From Rachycentron canadum (lineage: Eukaryota; Chordata; Actinopteri; Carangiformes; Rachycentridae): a stretch of 64,000 nucleotides of DNA. The stretch lies in assembly GCA_038496675.1 (NCBI GenBank), contig CM076659.1:21829641-21893640 (forward strand). The letters run 5' to 3'. Both the position numbers and the translations under genes were made by a program. Shown here piece after piece: positions 1 to 11,893 of the stretch; the first letter of the stretch is position 1; every line of letters begins with the position of its first letter. The notes beneath the pieces were generated by a model. It was not told where the DNA came from, searched no databases, and was given only the letters and a program-made list of their open reading frames with translations.

Positions 1-25
1 ATATATATATATATATATATATATA
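1..25. repeat. (AT)n microsatellite at window edge
   Basis: Uninterrupted AT dinucleotides from base 1; it probably continues outside the window. Confidence 0.95.
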
Positions 26-939
26 AAGTAACTATTGTTTTCCATTCATTTTTGCATGAGAAGCTATTAACACCACTGTAAACTGTTACAATTAAAACCC
101 AGGCTGTATTTATATCAGTTCCAAAATAATGAAGTTAAAGTCCAAATGAACTCAAAAACTTAATTTTTATAAACATTTAATAATTGGTTAAAAACAGAGT
201 TAAATGGCATAATAAACAAATATAAATGCAGATTTGTGGACAGGCTGCTGTATAAACAGATATCGAACAACACTGTTGTGACATAAAATTTGAACAATGT
301 AAACTATGTGTTTATTGGCTCATTAATGATTACGAACAAAAACTTAGTCTTTACAGTTGTTTAAAACTTACTAAATAAGGGACCTTAAAGTAAAGTGTTA
401 CCCAGGACTATGTGCAAAACTATACATTACCTCTCAAGAATTACAAATAAAAGTGAACAGACTTGATGTTTATTGTCAGAAATTACACAACTCAAACACG
501 TTTCAACAGCCTGATCACTGGTTTTAATATCATACAGAAATAAGTGGAAACAACAGTGAGCCCAGACCGGAAGAAAATACACATCCATGTTTCTCTTTCA
601 GTTTAATTCAACATCACAGATCAGTGTTGTGAAACGCACCAGACGTACCAGAGCTAAGATCCATCAAATCACGACACATAAAGGAGGATCAGGTATAAAC
701 AGCTGTAGCAGCAGTGGTTGTGGTCGTGTCTCTGTTTCTCCTCCTGTCACTTCAGGAGCTCAGCTAACCCTAACCTGCTGTACTAACATTTACAGAAACC
801 TAGTTTTATTTACAACCATGTCTAAGCTCTGGTCCCGACCTTTGACCTTTCAGACAGTAGCTCCTGTAGAGGCAGAGTGGATGTTCTTTCAGCCTAAAAC
901 ACCTCGCTGCTGCATTATTAACCATGAGCTGAGCTGAGG

Positions 940-1290
940 GGAGCGGATCAGCTGACCGTGGCGGCGGATGGCGGCCGGCTGCTCGAGAATCGCTTTGCCC
1001 TCTGAGGTGATTAGTGGTCACGCAATGGGCCTCTGCTAAAATATACAGGAGAAGAAGAAGACAAGGAGGAGGAGGAGGATGAAGGAGGAGGCAGCAGGGG
1101 GTTGATGTGGTGGTTTCTGGCCTCCCCATTGGCTCTCAGACTGGTTTCCAGTCGATTTCTACTGGCTGGTACTGGTTCCCATGAGGGGCGGAGGGGGAGG
1201 GTGTAAAGGGGTGAGGGGGGGAGGGGGTCAAACAGGCCGCGCCCTGTTAAAACTCTGCAGGTTTTAGTGTTTATCCCCTGCTGGCCCCTC
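940..1290. promoter_or_regulatory. GC-rich, promoter- or enhancer-like block
   Basis: Complex sequence with a YY1-like ATGGCGGC (968-975), a stretch GAGGTGATTAGTGGTCACGC, a CCATTGGCT CCAAT-type box (about 1125-1133), a GGGGCGGAG GC box (1184-1192) and a G-rich run to 1233. No coding frame fits. Regulatory function is inferred from composition only. Confidence 0.35.
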
Positions 1291-3250
1291 CACCTCTTCC
1301 TTTTTTAGACTTCACTTGCTTCTTGCCACTGCTTCCACCTCCTCTACAGCTTATCTCTCCCTCACCTCTTTTTCTTCTCCCTCTCCTCTTCCTCCTTTCC
1401 TCTCCTCATCCTTCCTCTATTCACTCTATTCACTCAGACTTGTTTAAAGTCACTGGGTCTTTGTTCATTGAAGAGTGACTTCATTTGTTTTGCACCAAAA
1501 CATCTGATCTGAGGACCATCTCCAGCTTCAGTAATCTGCTTCATGGTTCTGTTCAGACTGACAGATCCTGGTTCAGGTTAAGGAAAGATCCTGGTCTTCA
1601 TGATCCTGGTACTTTTTACATCTTACCAACCTTCACTAATGTTACTGTCAGGGCCGATGGTCTCCAGGTGGAAAAATATACAGTATAAACAACCTTTTCT
1701 ATCTCCTCTTTGTTCATTTTCTTTCTCTGCTCCCCCTCCTCCACCTCTCTTCCATTACCTCCACCCACCTCCTGCTGTTACTGCCTCTGCTCCTCCTACA
1801 CCCTCACATCCTTCACTCCTTACCATCCTTCATCTCCTGGAAACATCTTTTGTTCATGTCGACTTTGCTCCTTTTACCTCATCTCCTCCTCTTCCTCCTA
1901 ACATCATTCATATCTTTATGTCCCGAAATAATAAATAATCTACCAGTGAAATCCAGGAAAACAAACGAAACATGACAAACATAATAAAAAAATTAAATAA
2001 AATCAAAATCAAGCAAACAGGAGGACATGGGAGCGCTTGTTGGACTTTTTTAATCCACATTTGACTGGAGGTTTAGACTTGCACATGGGATTTGCTGACA
2101 AGAAGAAACAAACAAATATTCAAACCTTAAAATGATTTTCAAACCCCCAGATTTTCAGAAACAACCCTGGATTCGGGGGTCGTGACCCCAGTGTCCTCAG
2201 AGGCAGGTTTTCACAGCCTCAGGCAAACTCCTGAGCAAAGTGTAACAGATACACTAGCCGGGGTATTTTGGTACTAAATGGTGTCCGGATTGAAGTCAGC
2301 ACGTCGGCAGTGAGCTGCTTGTCTCTTGGTTTGTTTGTCTCGCTCTGTGGCAGTCTGTCCGTCCACCTGCCTGTTTAAATTCCACCAGTCTGTTCAGCTC
2401 ACTCACCTGTCTGTCTCTCTGTCTGTTTGACTGACCGCTCGGCTGACCGACTTGATATTTTCTTCTCGTTCCCGTCTCTTTCCTCCTTCCTGTCTGTCTA
2501 TCTGAGCTGTGCCGGCTTGTCCAAGCCCGTCTGTCGATGCACAGTTTAAATCGGCTCTCACCTTCCCTCCTGAACTCTTCCTGACTCTCTATTTTTGGAG
2601 AAAGTCTGTTGAACTTTTACTGTGAAAAATGGGCAACTGGGTTTGGAGTTTATTCTCATGTTGATTCTCTTCAAATTATCTCAACTGGTCTGTTTTTAGT
2701 GCAACATGAGTGATAATCTACTGCAGCTATTGTCAGGCTATGTCTCTGACCTTTGACCCGCTGCTTTGTAAAGTGGGAGACCTGGAGTTTGAAGCTGCAG
2801 GTTGCTTTAAAGGAAAGTGTCGCGGATTATACCCAAGACTTTGTTCATCTGGAGAGTGGCAGCTGAGCCAAGGGAATAAAGTCAATTTCTCGACGAGGTT
2901 CCAGCTATAATTGGAGCTAGTTGGGTGACAGCCATCACTTTCCACCTCCTCTCTGATCCAGCCCCCTCCCCACCACCTCCCACCGCAGCAGCTTAGCTCT
3001 GTGGGCCCAACATTCGGACGGAGAAAGTGGGTTAAAAATGGCCGATATCTCAGGAGTCAGCGGGAGGGAAGGCGGTCGACTGCGCCTTCACTGTACATCT
3101 GGAAAAACGTGCAGCGATTTCCATGAAAGGCCCCCCAGAGCAGATGGTTGTAGGGGGTGAAGGGAAGGAGTGAATGATAAAAAGATGGAAGGGAAAGAGA
3201 AAGAACATACAGCACACACAGCATAAATGAAAGCATGCATACGTAATAGA
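1291..3250. other. Intergenic, pyrimidine-rich; no gene seen
   Basis: 1300-1910 is strongly C/T-rich on the plus strand (TCCTCC and CTCCAC words). 2330-2530 is degenerate CTGTCTGTC DNA. 2200-2300 and 2780-2940 are more complex and may be conserved. Confidence 0.6.
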
Positions 3251-3264
3251 GCATGAAGCCACGA

Positions 3265-3820
3265 GGTGAGGATGAAGAGCGGGTCGGGATATCCCCCCTT
3301 CCTCCCCTCTGTATTTTCTTGTTGCGTGTGTAGAAAAATGGGGGGAGGGCGGAGAAGTGGAGGCCGGACCTCTGATCGAGTAGAAAGCGAGGGGAGATTG
3401 GGAAGTGAGGAGGAGGAGGGAGCAGGGGCGGAGTCAGTGGGCAAACTGGCACCTAGGCGGGCCACTCAGATGGCGGCGCTCTACGAAAAAAAAAAAAAGC
3501 ATGAAACCCTGGTGGAAGATTGAGATAATTCTAATTAGAAGTGACTCTGCGTGCCAGTGATCCATGCAGACTATTAGTGTTGTCACGAAACGCTGCGGAT
3601 GCTACTGGGCATGCTCAGTGAGTCGGGCAGCCCCCACATCGCTTGGCTGTTTGGCGAAGGGAAGGGAAGGTCACGTCGCCTGGGTGTGCAGCAGCGAGCG
3701 CTCCCTCAGCATGCTCTGGGTTGCCTAGATTCTGCACGCGATCTTCACCGGGGGGCGGGGTGGGAGCGAGCGCCGGGCGCCGCAGCCACCGGGTCAGAGC
3801 TCTTTTTTTTTATTTCCTGC
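3265..3820. promoter_or_regulatory. CpG island without a recognised gene
   Basis: The only strongly CpG-dense stretch in the first 26 kb. It has a YY1-like ATGGCGGC (3470-3477), a homeobox-type TCTAATTAGA (3530-3539), a CACGTCGCC stretch and a GGGGGCGGGG GC box (about 3750-3760). Open frames here are compositional and match no family I know. It may be a promoter of a non-coding RNA or of a gene lying outside the window. Confidence 0.4.
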
Positions 3821-3960
3821 GTTGTTTGTTTGAAAATACTGCATCACAGTTTTGCTGCATTTCGGCTGCAGTTGAAGCTCGATGGCCTTAAACCAGGACG
3901 TGAAGCGTTCAAGGCCAACAAGTACCGCCAAAATACACCAACCTCGAATTAACTCGCCTG

Positions 3961-6900
3961 AACTTAAAAAAATAAAAGCACAAAAACAAAAGCAGGCGTG
4001 TCATTGCTCAACCATCAGAACAAAACCCCTCTAATGTGTCAAAACCACTCCAGTGTGATGCAAACACACATTTAACTTCTTTGCTTTAGGGAACACAACC
4101 TTTTAATTTGATGCCTCATATGCCCTCTAAACTTTTCACTTTAAAATTAATTGTTTCTCACAATAAGTGGTCAAACATCTGAATGAGGCATTTGAAAAAA
4201 AGTCTGAAATGTTAAAGATTAAAGACTTAATGACTGAATGAATTTAAGCGTTATTTAGACAGCCTAGAACATAATCTGTCAAATTAAGGGAGATTTGAGG
4301 TATTAAATTCGGAGATTTGAGGAATCGTGAGTTTATATTAAGGGGTGTTTTCATACAATGAGAGATCATTAAGGCAGTAATCACAGTATCTAACTTATCT
4401 GACTTATCTTCTTATGATTTTATGCTTTTTCAGCTACAAACCTATATATATATTTGCATTTTTGTAGAGAAAAAAATGGAAAAAAGTTCATTTACAGGGT
4501 TAAAACAGACTTTTTCCTTTATATAGCAGGAATGTGTGTGTGTGTGTGGGTGTGTGTGTGTGAGAGAGAGAGAGCGAGTAATAGCGGGGGGTTGGTGTTG
4601 GTCTATATTCACCCTGGTTGCAGCAAAGTCTAAAACCCTGCTTCAGCTGTGCAGTGAACAAACTCTTTATTTTATCAGTTTCTCCAAAATGTTTTCATTT
4701 CATTCAACATTAACATCCTACATACACACATATATTTGTTGCACATTTTTTTACATTAATAATATATTTATGCAAATATCTGTATCATGCATGCAGTGTT
4801 TTGTCCTACTGATTTTGCAAAAACATGTTTTTTGTCAAATGAATAAGTTGAATTTAAACATTTTTACTTTCCATTTGATCACTGCACTGTACCGCATGGT
4901 TGTGAATGTAGCACAATGTCAAAACATAAAAAAGAATATTTTCACGATGTACAAATGAAATGATAAAATGTTCCTTTTCATCTCAAGTTCATTCAAGTAA
5001 ATTTAAATATTAAATGTTTTAAACTACAGACAGCAGCTGCAGACTGTAATGGAAGTATTCATAAATACAAATTACTTTGTCATCACAAATATATTATAAA
5101 ACTAAATTTTTAATTTTTAAACTAAAATTTTTGAATGATCACATTATTGCCACAAATTATACATTTATGAAACATGTTTATTTTTTTCTGTAAAATCAAT
5201 TACATTTTGAATGGCCTTTTAAAAATTGTTTTACAGTTTTACAGGAGAAACTCATTCCAGGTTTTTATTTCTGTCGGATTTCTGCAAAACTCAGACTCCC
5301 ACTGAAATATTAAAAGAGTGTGGGATTATATGGATTTATTTTGATTTTAGATGAGAAGATGAAATAAATAGACATATTATTAAGTTTAGTTCACTTCTTT
5401 CTGCAGCTACTTTCTTTAAAAGGCCAAAAAAGAAACTTTTACGTTTTACCATTGTCTGTTGGTCTAAAGAGAAATTTGTGTAGCAGAAGCATCAGGCTCC
5501 ACCCACTAAAACAACACTGACTCTAAAAAAAATGAATAAAAAATAAGGAGAAAATACTGAACATGAACCTGATTTCAAGAGGAAAAGGTTAAATTAGCAT
5601 TTGAATGATTTTTGGAATCTGAAAGCTGACAGATGAAATTTGGGGGGTTTGTATATTTTACATTTAACATTTTAAAAGTGAATAGTTTTACAATAAGTTT
5701 TCATCAAACATGTTGTTTAGTTTTTAAACTAAATAAAATGAATCTCAACTCAATCTCAACTGATAAACTCAAACTACTGAAACATTTTTTTATTAAATTC
5801 AGTATAAAGTCATGAAAAAAGCAAAACAATAAACAATTACAAACATGTACAAAAAGAGTCATGGTTCAGGTTTTGTTTGGCTTTGATCAGGATGAAAATC
5901 TATTTTATTAACAATCTGATATTTAAGCCAATATCAGCTCCTCCCTTTCAACCCTACTGTGCTGCCTTCACTTGCTTTTAGCACTGTGGGAAATGATCAT
6001 CTTGAAAAATGTTTGTTGAGTTAGTTTTTTCCTCCAGTGAATCAAACATCATCTCCAGCTCTCCCCATCCTCAAACCACTGCTGCTCTGATTGTTGTTGT
6101 TCTTCTGTTTGAGATGATTCACTTGAATTCAAACAAAACTTTAAAGGGAATTGTGTGAAAGAAGCAGCCGGCATCATGTTCAGTGAGGAAAATAATAGAT
6201 CTTATTACTGGCTTCAGGATTGAATCACTTTGGAAAGATGGATGTTTTTACTCCAGTTAATGTTTGAGCTCTGAGAGGAGCCATATTAGGAAACAGGTGA
6301 AGCTTGAGACCCAGACAGTCTGTTGACTTTGGTCACATCAACTTTAAATAATATTTGAAACAAAACCTTTAGCTTCTAAAACAAGTAGATTTTTTTTCAA
6401 TTTGAGAAAAGCCAGTCTTTGTACTTTATACTTGGTGTTTGGTGTCTTAAGAATTACTTTAAAGTTTTATTTTCAGTGCAGTTTCATCTTTATCAAACAT
6501 TTTTAAAACAGTATTAAAGTGTGAAAAGTCACTCGGATCAAACTTTTCGTGTCCCTACAGGCTCTTTAAAAGAAGCGTATTGTGTGAAGTGTTCAGTCGA
6601 TGTGTTTCTTACCAGTAATCTCGCTGCTGGTCTCTTGGCATTTCTCCTCACCTCCTCCTCTGGGGTGTCTCATCTTTAAAAAGCAGCACATGCACATCCG
6701 GGTGTTTACAGCTCTGCACACGTCAATCATAAACAACAACCTGCAGATTACATGATATGACCTAAGCTACTGACGTCTGTGTTAGAGATGATGAGTTGGT
6801 CCCCTGCTGCTTAACTCGGCCTGTTGATGATGAGGATGTTTACACTTCATACATTCTGTATTATAATACTTTTATTCTGAAACTTGAAATTCTCTGTAAA

Positions 6901-9900
6901 AGAGCAACTGTTTCTGGGTTCACAGCGGTTCAGTCTCACAGTCTGAGGATTTCTCTTGTTTTTGTTAAATTAAGGGATTATATTTTTTTTCCTCTCCAGG
7001 TGGAAAACCTCATGTGAACCCTCAGGCTTATACAATCCTCAAGAACCCTGTTGTATAATTTCACAATCACTGTCTGGTTCCATCAATGTGACTGTAGATG
7101 AGCGGATATTTTTCTCAACTAAAAAAAAAAAAAAAAAAAAAGCTTTAAAATTTTCAGCAAAGATATGTATCTTTATTTCTATCTGCATATGTCTGATGCA
7201 TTTACTTTCATATTTTTTACATTTGCATATAATCATCCAGCTGAAGCTTTTGCACAGAGCAAAAATGTAAAAAATATAAAGTAAAGTCCAAACACAGTAA
7301 ATCAATAAGTCTTTGAGAAAAACAGACATTTTTAAAGGAATGAAACTAGTAGTTTTATGATAACATGAGGTGATTAGAGAGGAAAGGAGGCCGGAGCAAC
7401 AGTCTAATAAAATGAAAGAATGCACGAATGGAAACATGCTGCACAATAAGAAATTTCAGATTTTATAAATGACTGAAATTATTTTTCAACTTTGAACCAA
7501 TTGAGCAGTGAACTAAACTAAATGAGTGAATTCATGCTCAGTCACGTCCCACATGGATATGAATTCTGTTTTCCAGAACATTTGAACATTTGCATTTCTC
7601 AAATTCGAAGCTCTTATTCAAATTCAATGAAAATACAGAAGCAGATACAGTTTCAGTCCGTTCAGTGAAGAGTCGACGTCGACTGAGAAACTCAACATCA
7701 AACCCAGATATTTCACCTCCTGTGTTTTAAGCAGCAGTTTTGATTTCTATTCTCTGTGAAGCTTCAGCAGCTCAACAATAAAGAAGCACAAAGAGAAAAT
7801 GTGCCAGACGTGTAAAAGTGTGAACACACACTCAAGGAGTCACAAAAAACACACACTAAACCAGAGTCTCTGTCTTTGTGTCATATTTTCATTTTGCTTA
7901 TTCACAAGTACGACACATATATATCACTACAATATATAATGAGTGTCATAGTTCTTGTATAAAGTCATATATCCTCATTATTGTTGGGAAATATGACTTT
8001 TTCCAGGTGAGGACAAAAAAGTGTCTTGGGTTTTCATGAAAGAAAGAAAATTTATCAGAAACGAGAAGATGTTTCCTTTCAAATGATGCATCTTGCCCTG
8101 CGGTTCTTCTCTGATAAGCTTTGTTGTGTACAAACGGATGAAAAAAAGGTTTAAAACACTTTAGTATTTTCAGAGGTTAGAAACAAAAACAACAAACAGC
8201 AACAGGGAGCAGAAATACACTGGTGCAACAACATGATGATAACATTCACAGTTCTGCCAGGAAAAGAAAAAAACCTAATTAATATATTTTATTAAAGTAA
8301 AATCTGCAATAACACAATTCAAACTTTCATTAAATAATGTCACTTCACCAAAAACATAAAATAAAATAAAAAGAAACAAAAGTAAAAAAAGTAAGAAATA
8401 GTGAATATACTGAATACTAATGGCTTCATTATCTTCACTATATTTATAATATATCTAATACTGGAATATTGTTACTGAGTCATTACTGTGTAGATTTTAA
8501 TGTTGTTTCGACAACTTGTTGGGTAGTTTCATGTGTGTGTATATTTCAGGAACTAGTCAGGAGTTGATAACTGTAGATCTGATAATGGAGAACATATGAA
8601 ATCTTATGAAATGTAAAGTACAAATATCTCAAAATGTACTTACTTTGTATGTAAACAACTACATTTAACACACAGTAATAAGACTAAGATATTAACAATA
8701 ATAATGTTAATCAAAGCAAAATCTGTAGAAATAGTTTAACTTCACTAAACACGTGAATCATACAGTGCACAGTTGTATAAATATTAAAACCATGTTAAAC
8801 ATTCATTAAATACGAGTAAATACACATGTACATACCAAATCATTCAGACTGTCTGCAGCAGAATAAGATTAATGATAATAACAGTAACAATGCATCAATA
8901 ACAGCACACTAAGTGCATTTAGTGCATTCTGAATATTCAAATCTCAAATGCCAAACTTTAAGCTTTAGCACGAAGGTTCACTGGTTGTTCACTCGTCCAG
9001 CTCCTTTATTTTATCATCAAATCAAACAGGACTTTAATGACATCATTACTTCAACAACAGGATTCAGTTCTGTGCAGAAAACCTACAGTGATTTACACAT
9101 TCTGGGATTTAAATGCCGATCAATGATGAATGAGTCTTAAAATATTAATATTTAAGTTGTGTCGAATTAAAACATACAAAACGACAAAGACGTTCTGTCC
9201 TGGATTGAGTTGAGGTCTCATTGTGCTACTTCAACTTGTTATGATGTCTGACAGTACGACATAAGCTGGACTTATTTAGTGTTGTTTCAAGTTGACAAAT
9301 GCAAATTTTAGGAGTTTCCACATTTTTCATAAAATTAAAGTGTGTTTCATGAGGGAAAATCTTTGTTTCGTATTGTAGCATCATAAAACGTAATATCAAG
9401 TAAAATTAAAACTAGTTGCTGTCATCCGCATCTCAAACCATTTAAATAATGATAGTTTGATGTTTGATTTTGGAGGGAAAACTTTCAGCAGTTTATCAGT
9501 GTCTGAGGTGTTTTTGCTGTGTTAATAGGCCCTGAGGGTTTTTGTTTCCCCCTGATGTGCAGTCCGCCTTCGCCTTCGACCCCCCCCCCCCCCCCTCGGC
9601 TCCTCTGTCCTGGTGTTTGTTGGTGCACCGAGCCGTGCAGGCCGGGATTAGCCAAGTGGAAGTCGGTGCTAATAACCTGTGAAGGACTTTGTTCAGCAGT
9701 GCAGGGGTCAGCGGCCCAGGAGCAGTCAGCCCTTAAACTTCAGCTGCACAGCAGATTAGATGACACTTACGGAGGCTCAACAGGCCACTGACCAGAGTAA
9801 CCACACCTCCAAAAACTGCAGCTAACTGAATTGCTGCACTGAAACAGAGGGATGAACCTCACGACTTTTCACACCAAGGATCAAAACCTGTAGGGTGTGT

Positions 9901-11744
9901 GGAGCTGCTGCTGGCATCAGCTCAGACCTGTGAACAGCTTCACTCTGATCAGTTCATTTAAATCCTGAGTCTGACACTTTCATACTCATCTGCACAAAGC
10001 AGCGTCTTTGGTTCAAGGAAATGTTTTATCACTTTATTAGCCACACCTGTACAGTCTAATACAGTCCAACACTAGTGTAGTTCTTCCATTGTCACTGTCA
10101 TACAGAGGTTTATTCAGTTATATGTCCTAGAGCTCATAGTTAGTGACCCTCTTATGTGTGTAAATGTGAATAACAAATACATCTTTCGATATCAGGTAGT
10201 AGTTTAACACTATGTTTAAAGATCCCCTCTAATCATTTTTAATCACCTTGTTAATGTTTTTTTATATGAAATGAAACATATCATGAGAATAATCAGTCAA
10301 CACCATGACATTCAGGTACATAAGTTGAGTGGACAGGGGGCGGGGCTAAATAAACCTGGAGCCTTGTCAGTACAGAGAGCCAAAGTTAGCATTCGCACAA
10401 ACCACTAATGCTGTGTCAGTCACTGCTGGTTACAAGCTAACAAACAACATAAACAAATAAAAGATGCCAACTATGCTAACTGTTCTGATACATCTGCTGA
10501 TCTCTGGTTCTGGTCTTAACCCAGACTCCTGATCTGAGTCTGGGTCTGACTGAGGCTCAGACATGTGGCTGAGTCTCTCTGAAGTTTCCTCCTCTAACCA
10601 TCTTAATACTCTTATTATTTATCACATGATAACCTGCAGCAAGCAGGTGGTGGGCGGGGCTTAAGGCCTGATCCATGTTTCTTAATCAGGAAGTCAGAGT
10701 AGATGAGCTTCAGACAGAGTTTATGAATTTTCACTTTTATGCAGGATAAACAAAGTATTTATCATAGTAGCATGTAGCATTGTCTGTATTCACTTTGATT
10801 ATGACCTCAGAGACAACAACAATGACAACACAACATGATAAAATTTTCAGAGGTGGAATCATGAGCTGTACTGAAATGTCTCATATATGTCATGTTATTA
10901 CATTATATTCAGCCTCCAGTTTCAGGTTGAGATGAATAGGATGTGATGAGGTACAGGTAGCTGCAGGTGAGTTTAATCTTTCTTTAGATTTAGTTTATGT
11001 GTAAAAATGTTGAACAAACACTTTTCCTATATTGAACCAGGCTGAAGTTTCAACAGAGACTTGGACAGGACGTCGTGAGGACAGCGCTGAGGGCGTGGAC
11101 CACATCGAGAAACGTGGACTTTAATCAGGTAAATAAACAGTGTCACTGATCTTCTTCATCACTGACTTCAGTCACACAGTAACAGCAGCACATCAAGCAA
11201 CACTGTCTTCTCAGTGTTTAAGTGTTTAAGATATAGCATTTCTCAGCGATCAGTCCAGGAAGTGCTACCTTCTCATTCTGTACAAAAACTGAGAAAAGGA
11301 GGTCAGTGGATGTAGATTCCTGGGTCATGTGTGTTCTTTGACTCAAACACTGTCCGGGGTTAGAGACGCTGTTGGTTTGGTTAAATATCTTTGTCAGATT
11401 TTTTCCATGTTCAACCAAGACCACAATCTTTCCTGAGCCTTCACCAAGGGCTCTGAGTTACCATGAAAACATTAATCCTGCTTTAGTCGCAATTAGTCAG
11501 AATTTTTCAGATTTGATTCAAAATGTTGTCTGAGACATTGATGGAGGTTACAGGTGTGTTTGCTAAACCTGCTGACATCAGCAGAGAGCATCCTTCCACC
11601 ACCCCAAACCTGGACCAGGTCTCTGCAGAACCAGGAGCCACTGTGGGTGTTTTAGAGAGCAGGCAGCTCCTCTCTGTACAGTTCACCATGTCTGGGATGA
11701 AAAGGCTCCATTTCTATTTAAATGTTGATTATCTGTGCCACAGT
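3961..11744. other. AT-rich gene desert; no gene seen
   Basis: Apart from a (GT)(GA) run near 4531-4574, A-runs at 7122-7141 and a high-complexity block at 9510-9790, this is ordinary AT-rich DNA. Open frames are short, lack conserved content and have no splice-linked partners. Confidence 0.6.
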
Positions 11745-11749
11745 CCTGC

Positions 11750-11815
<66 letters not shown>

Positions 11816-11893
11816 GNNNCTGTCTGCCTGCCTGCCTGCCTGTCTGCCTGTCTGCCTGTTAGTCTGTCTGCCTGTCTGCCTGTCTGCCTGTCT
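11745..11893. repeat. (TGTC)n/(TGCC)n tetranucleotide array with a 3-N gap
   Basis: TGTCTG repeats to 11816, NNN at 11817-11819, then mixed TGCC and TGTC units. The short N run inside a perfect repeat suggests an unresolved length. Confidence 0.95.

Noticed and set aside
764..776. Telomere-like TAACCCTAACC
   Set aside because: Only two units; chance occurrence.
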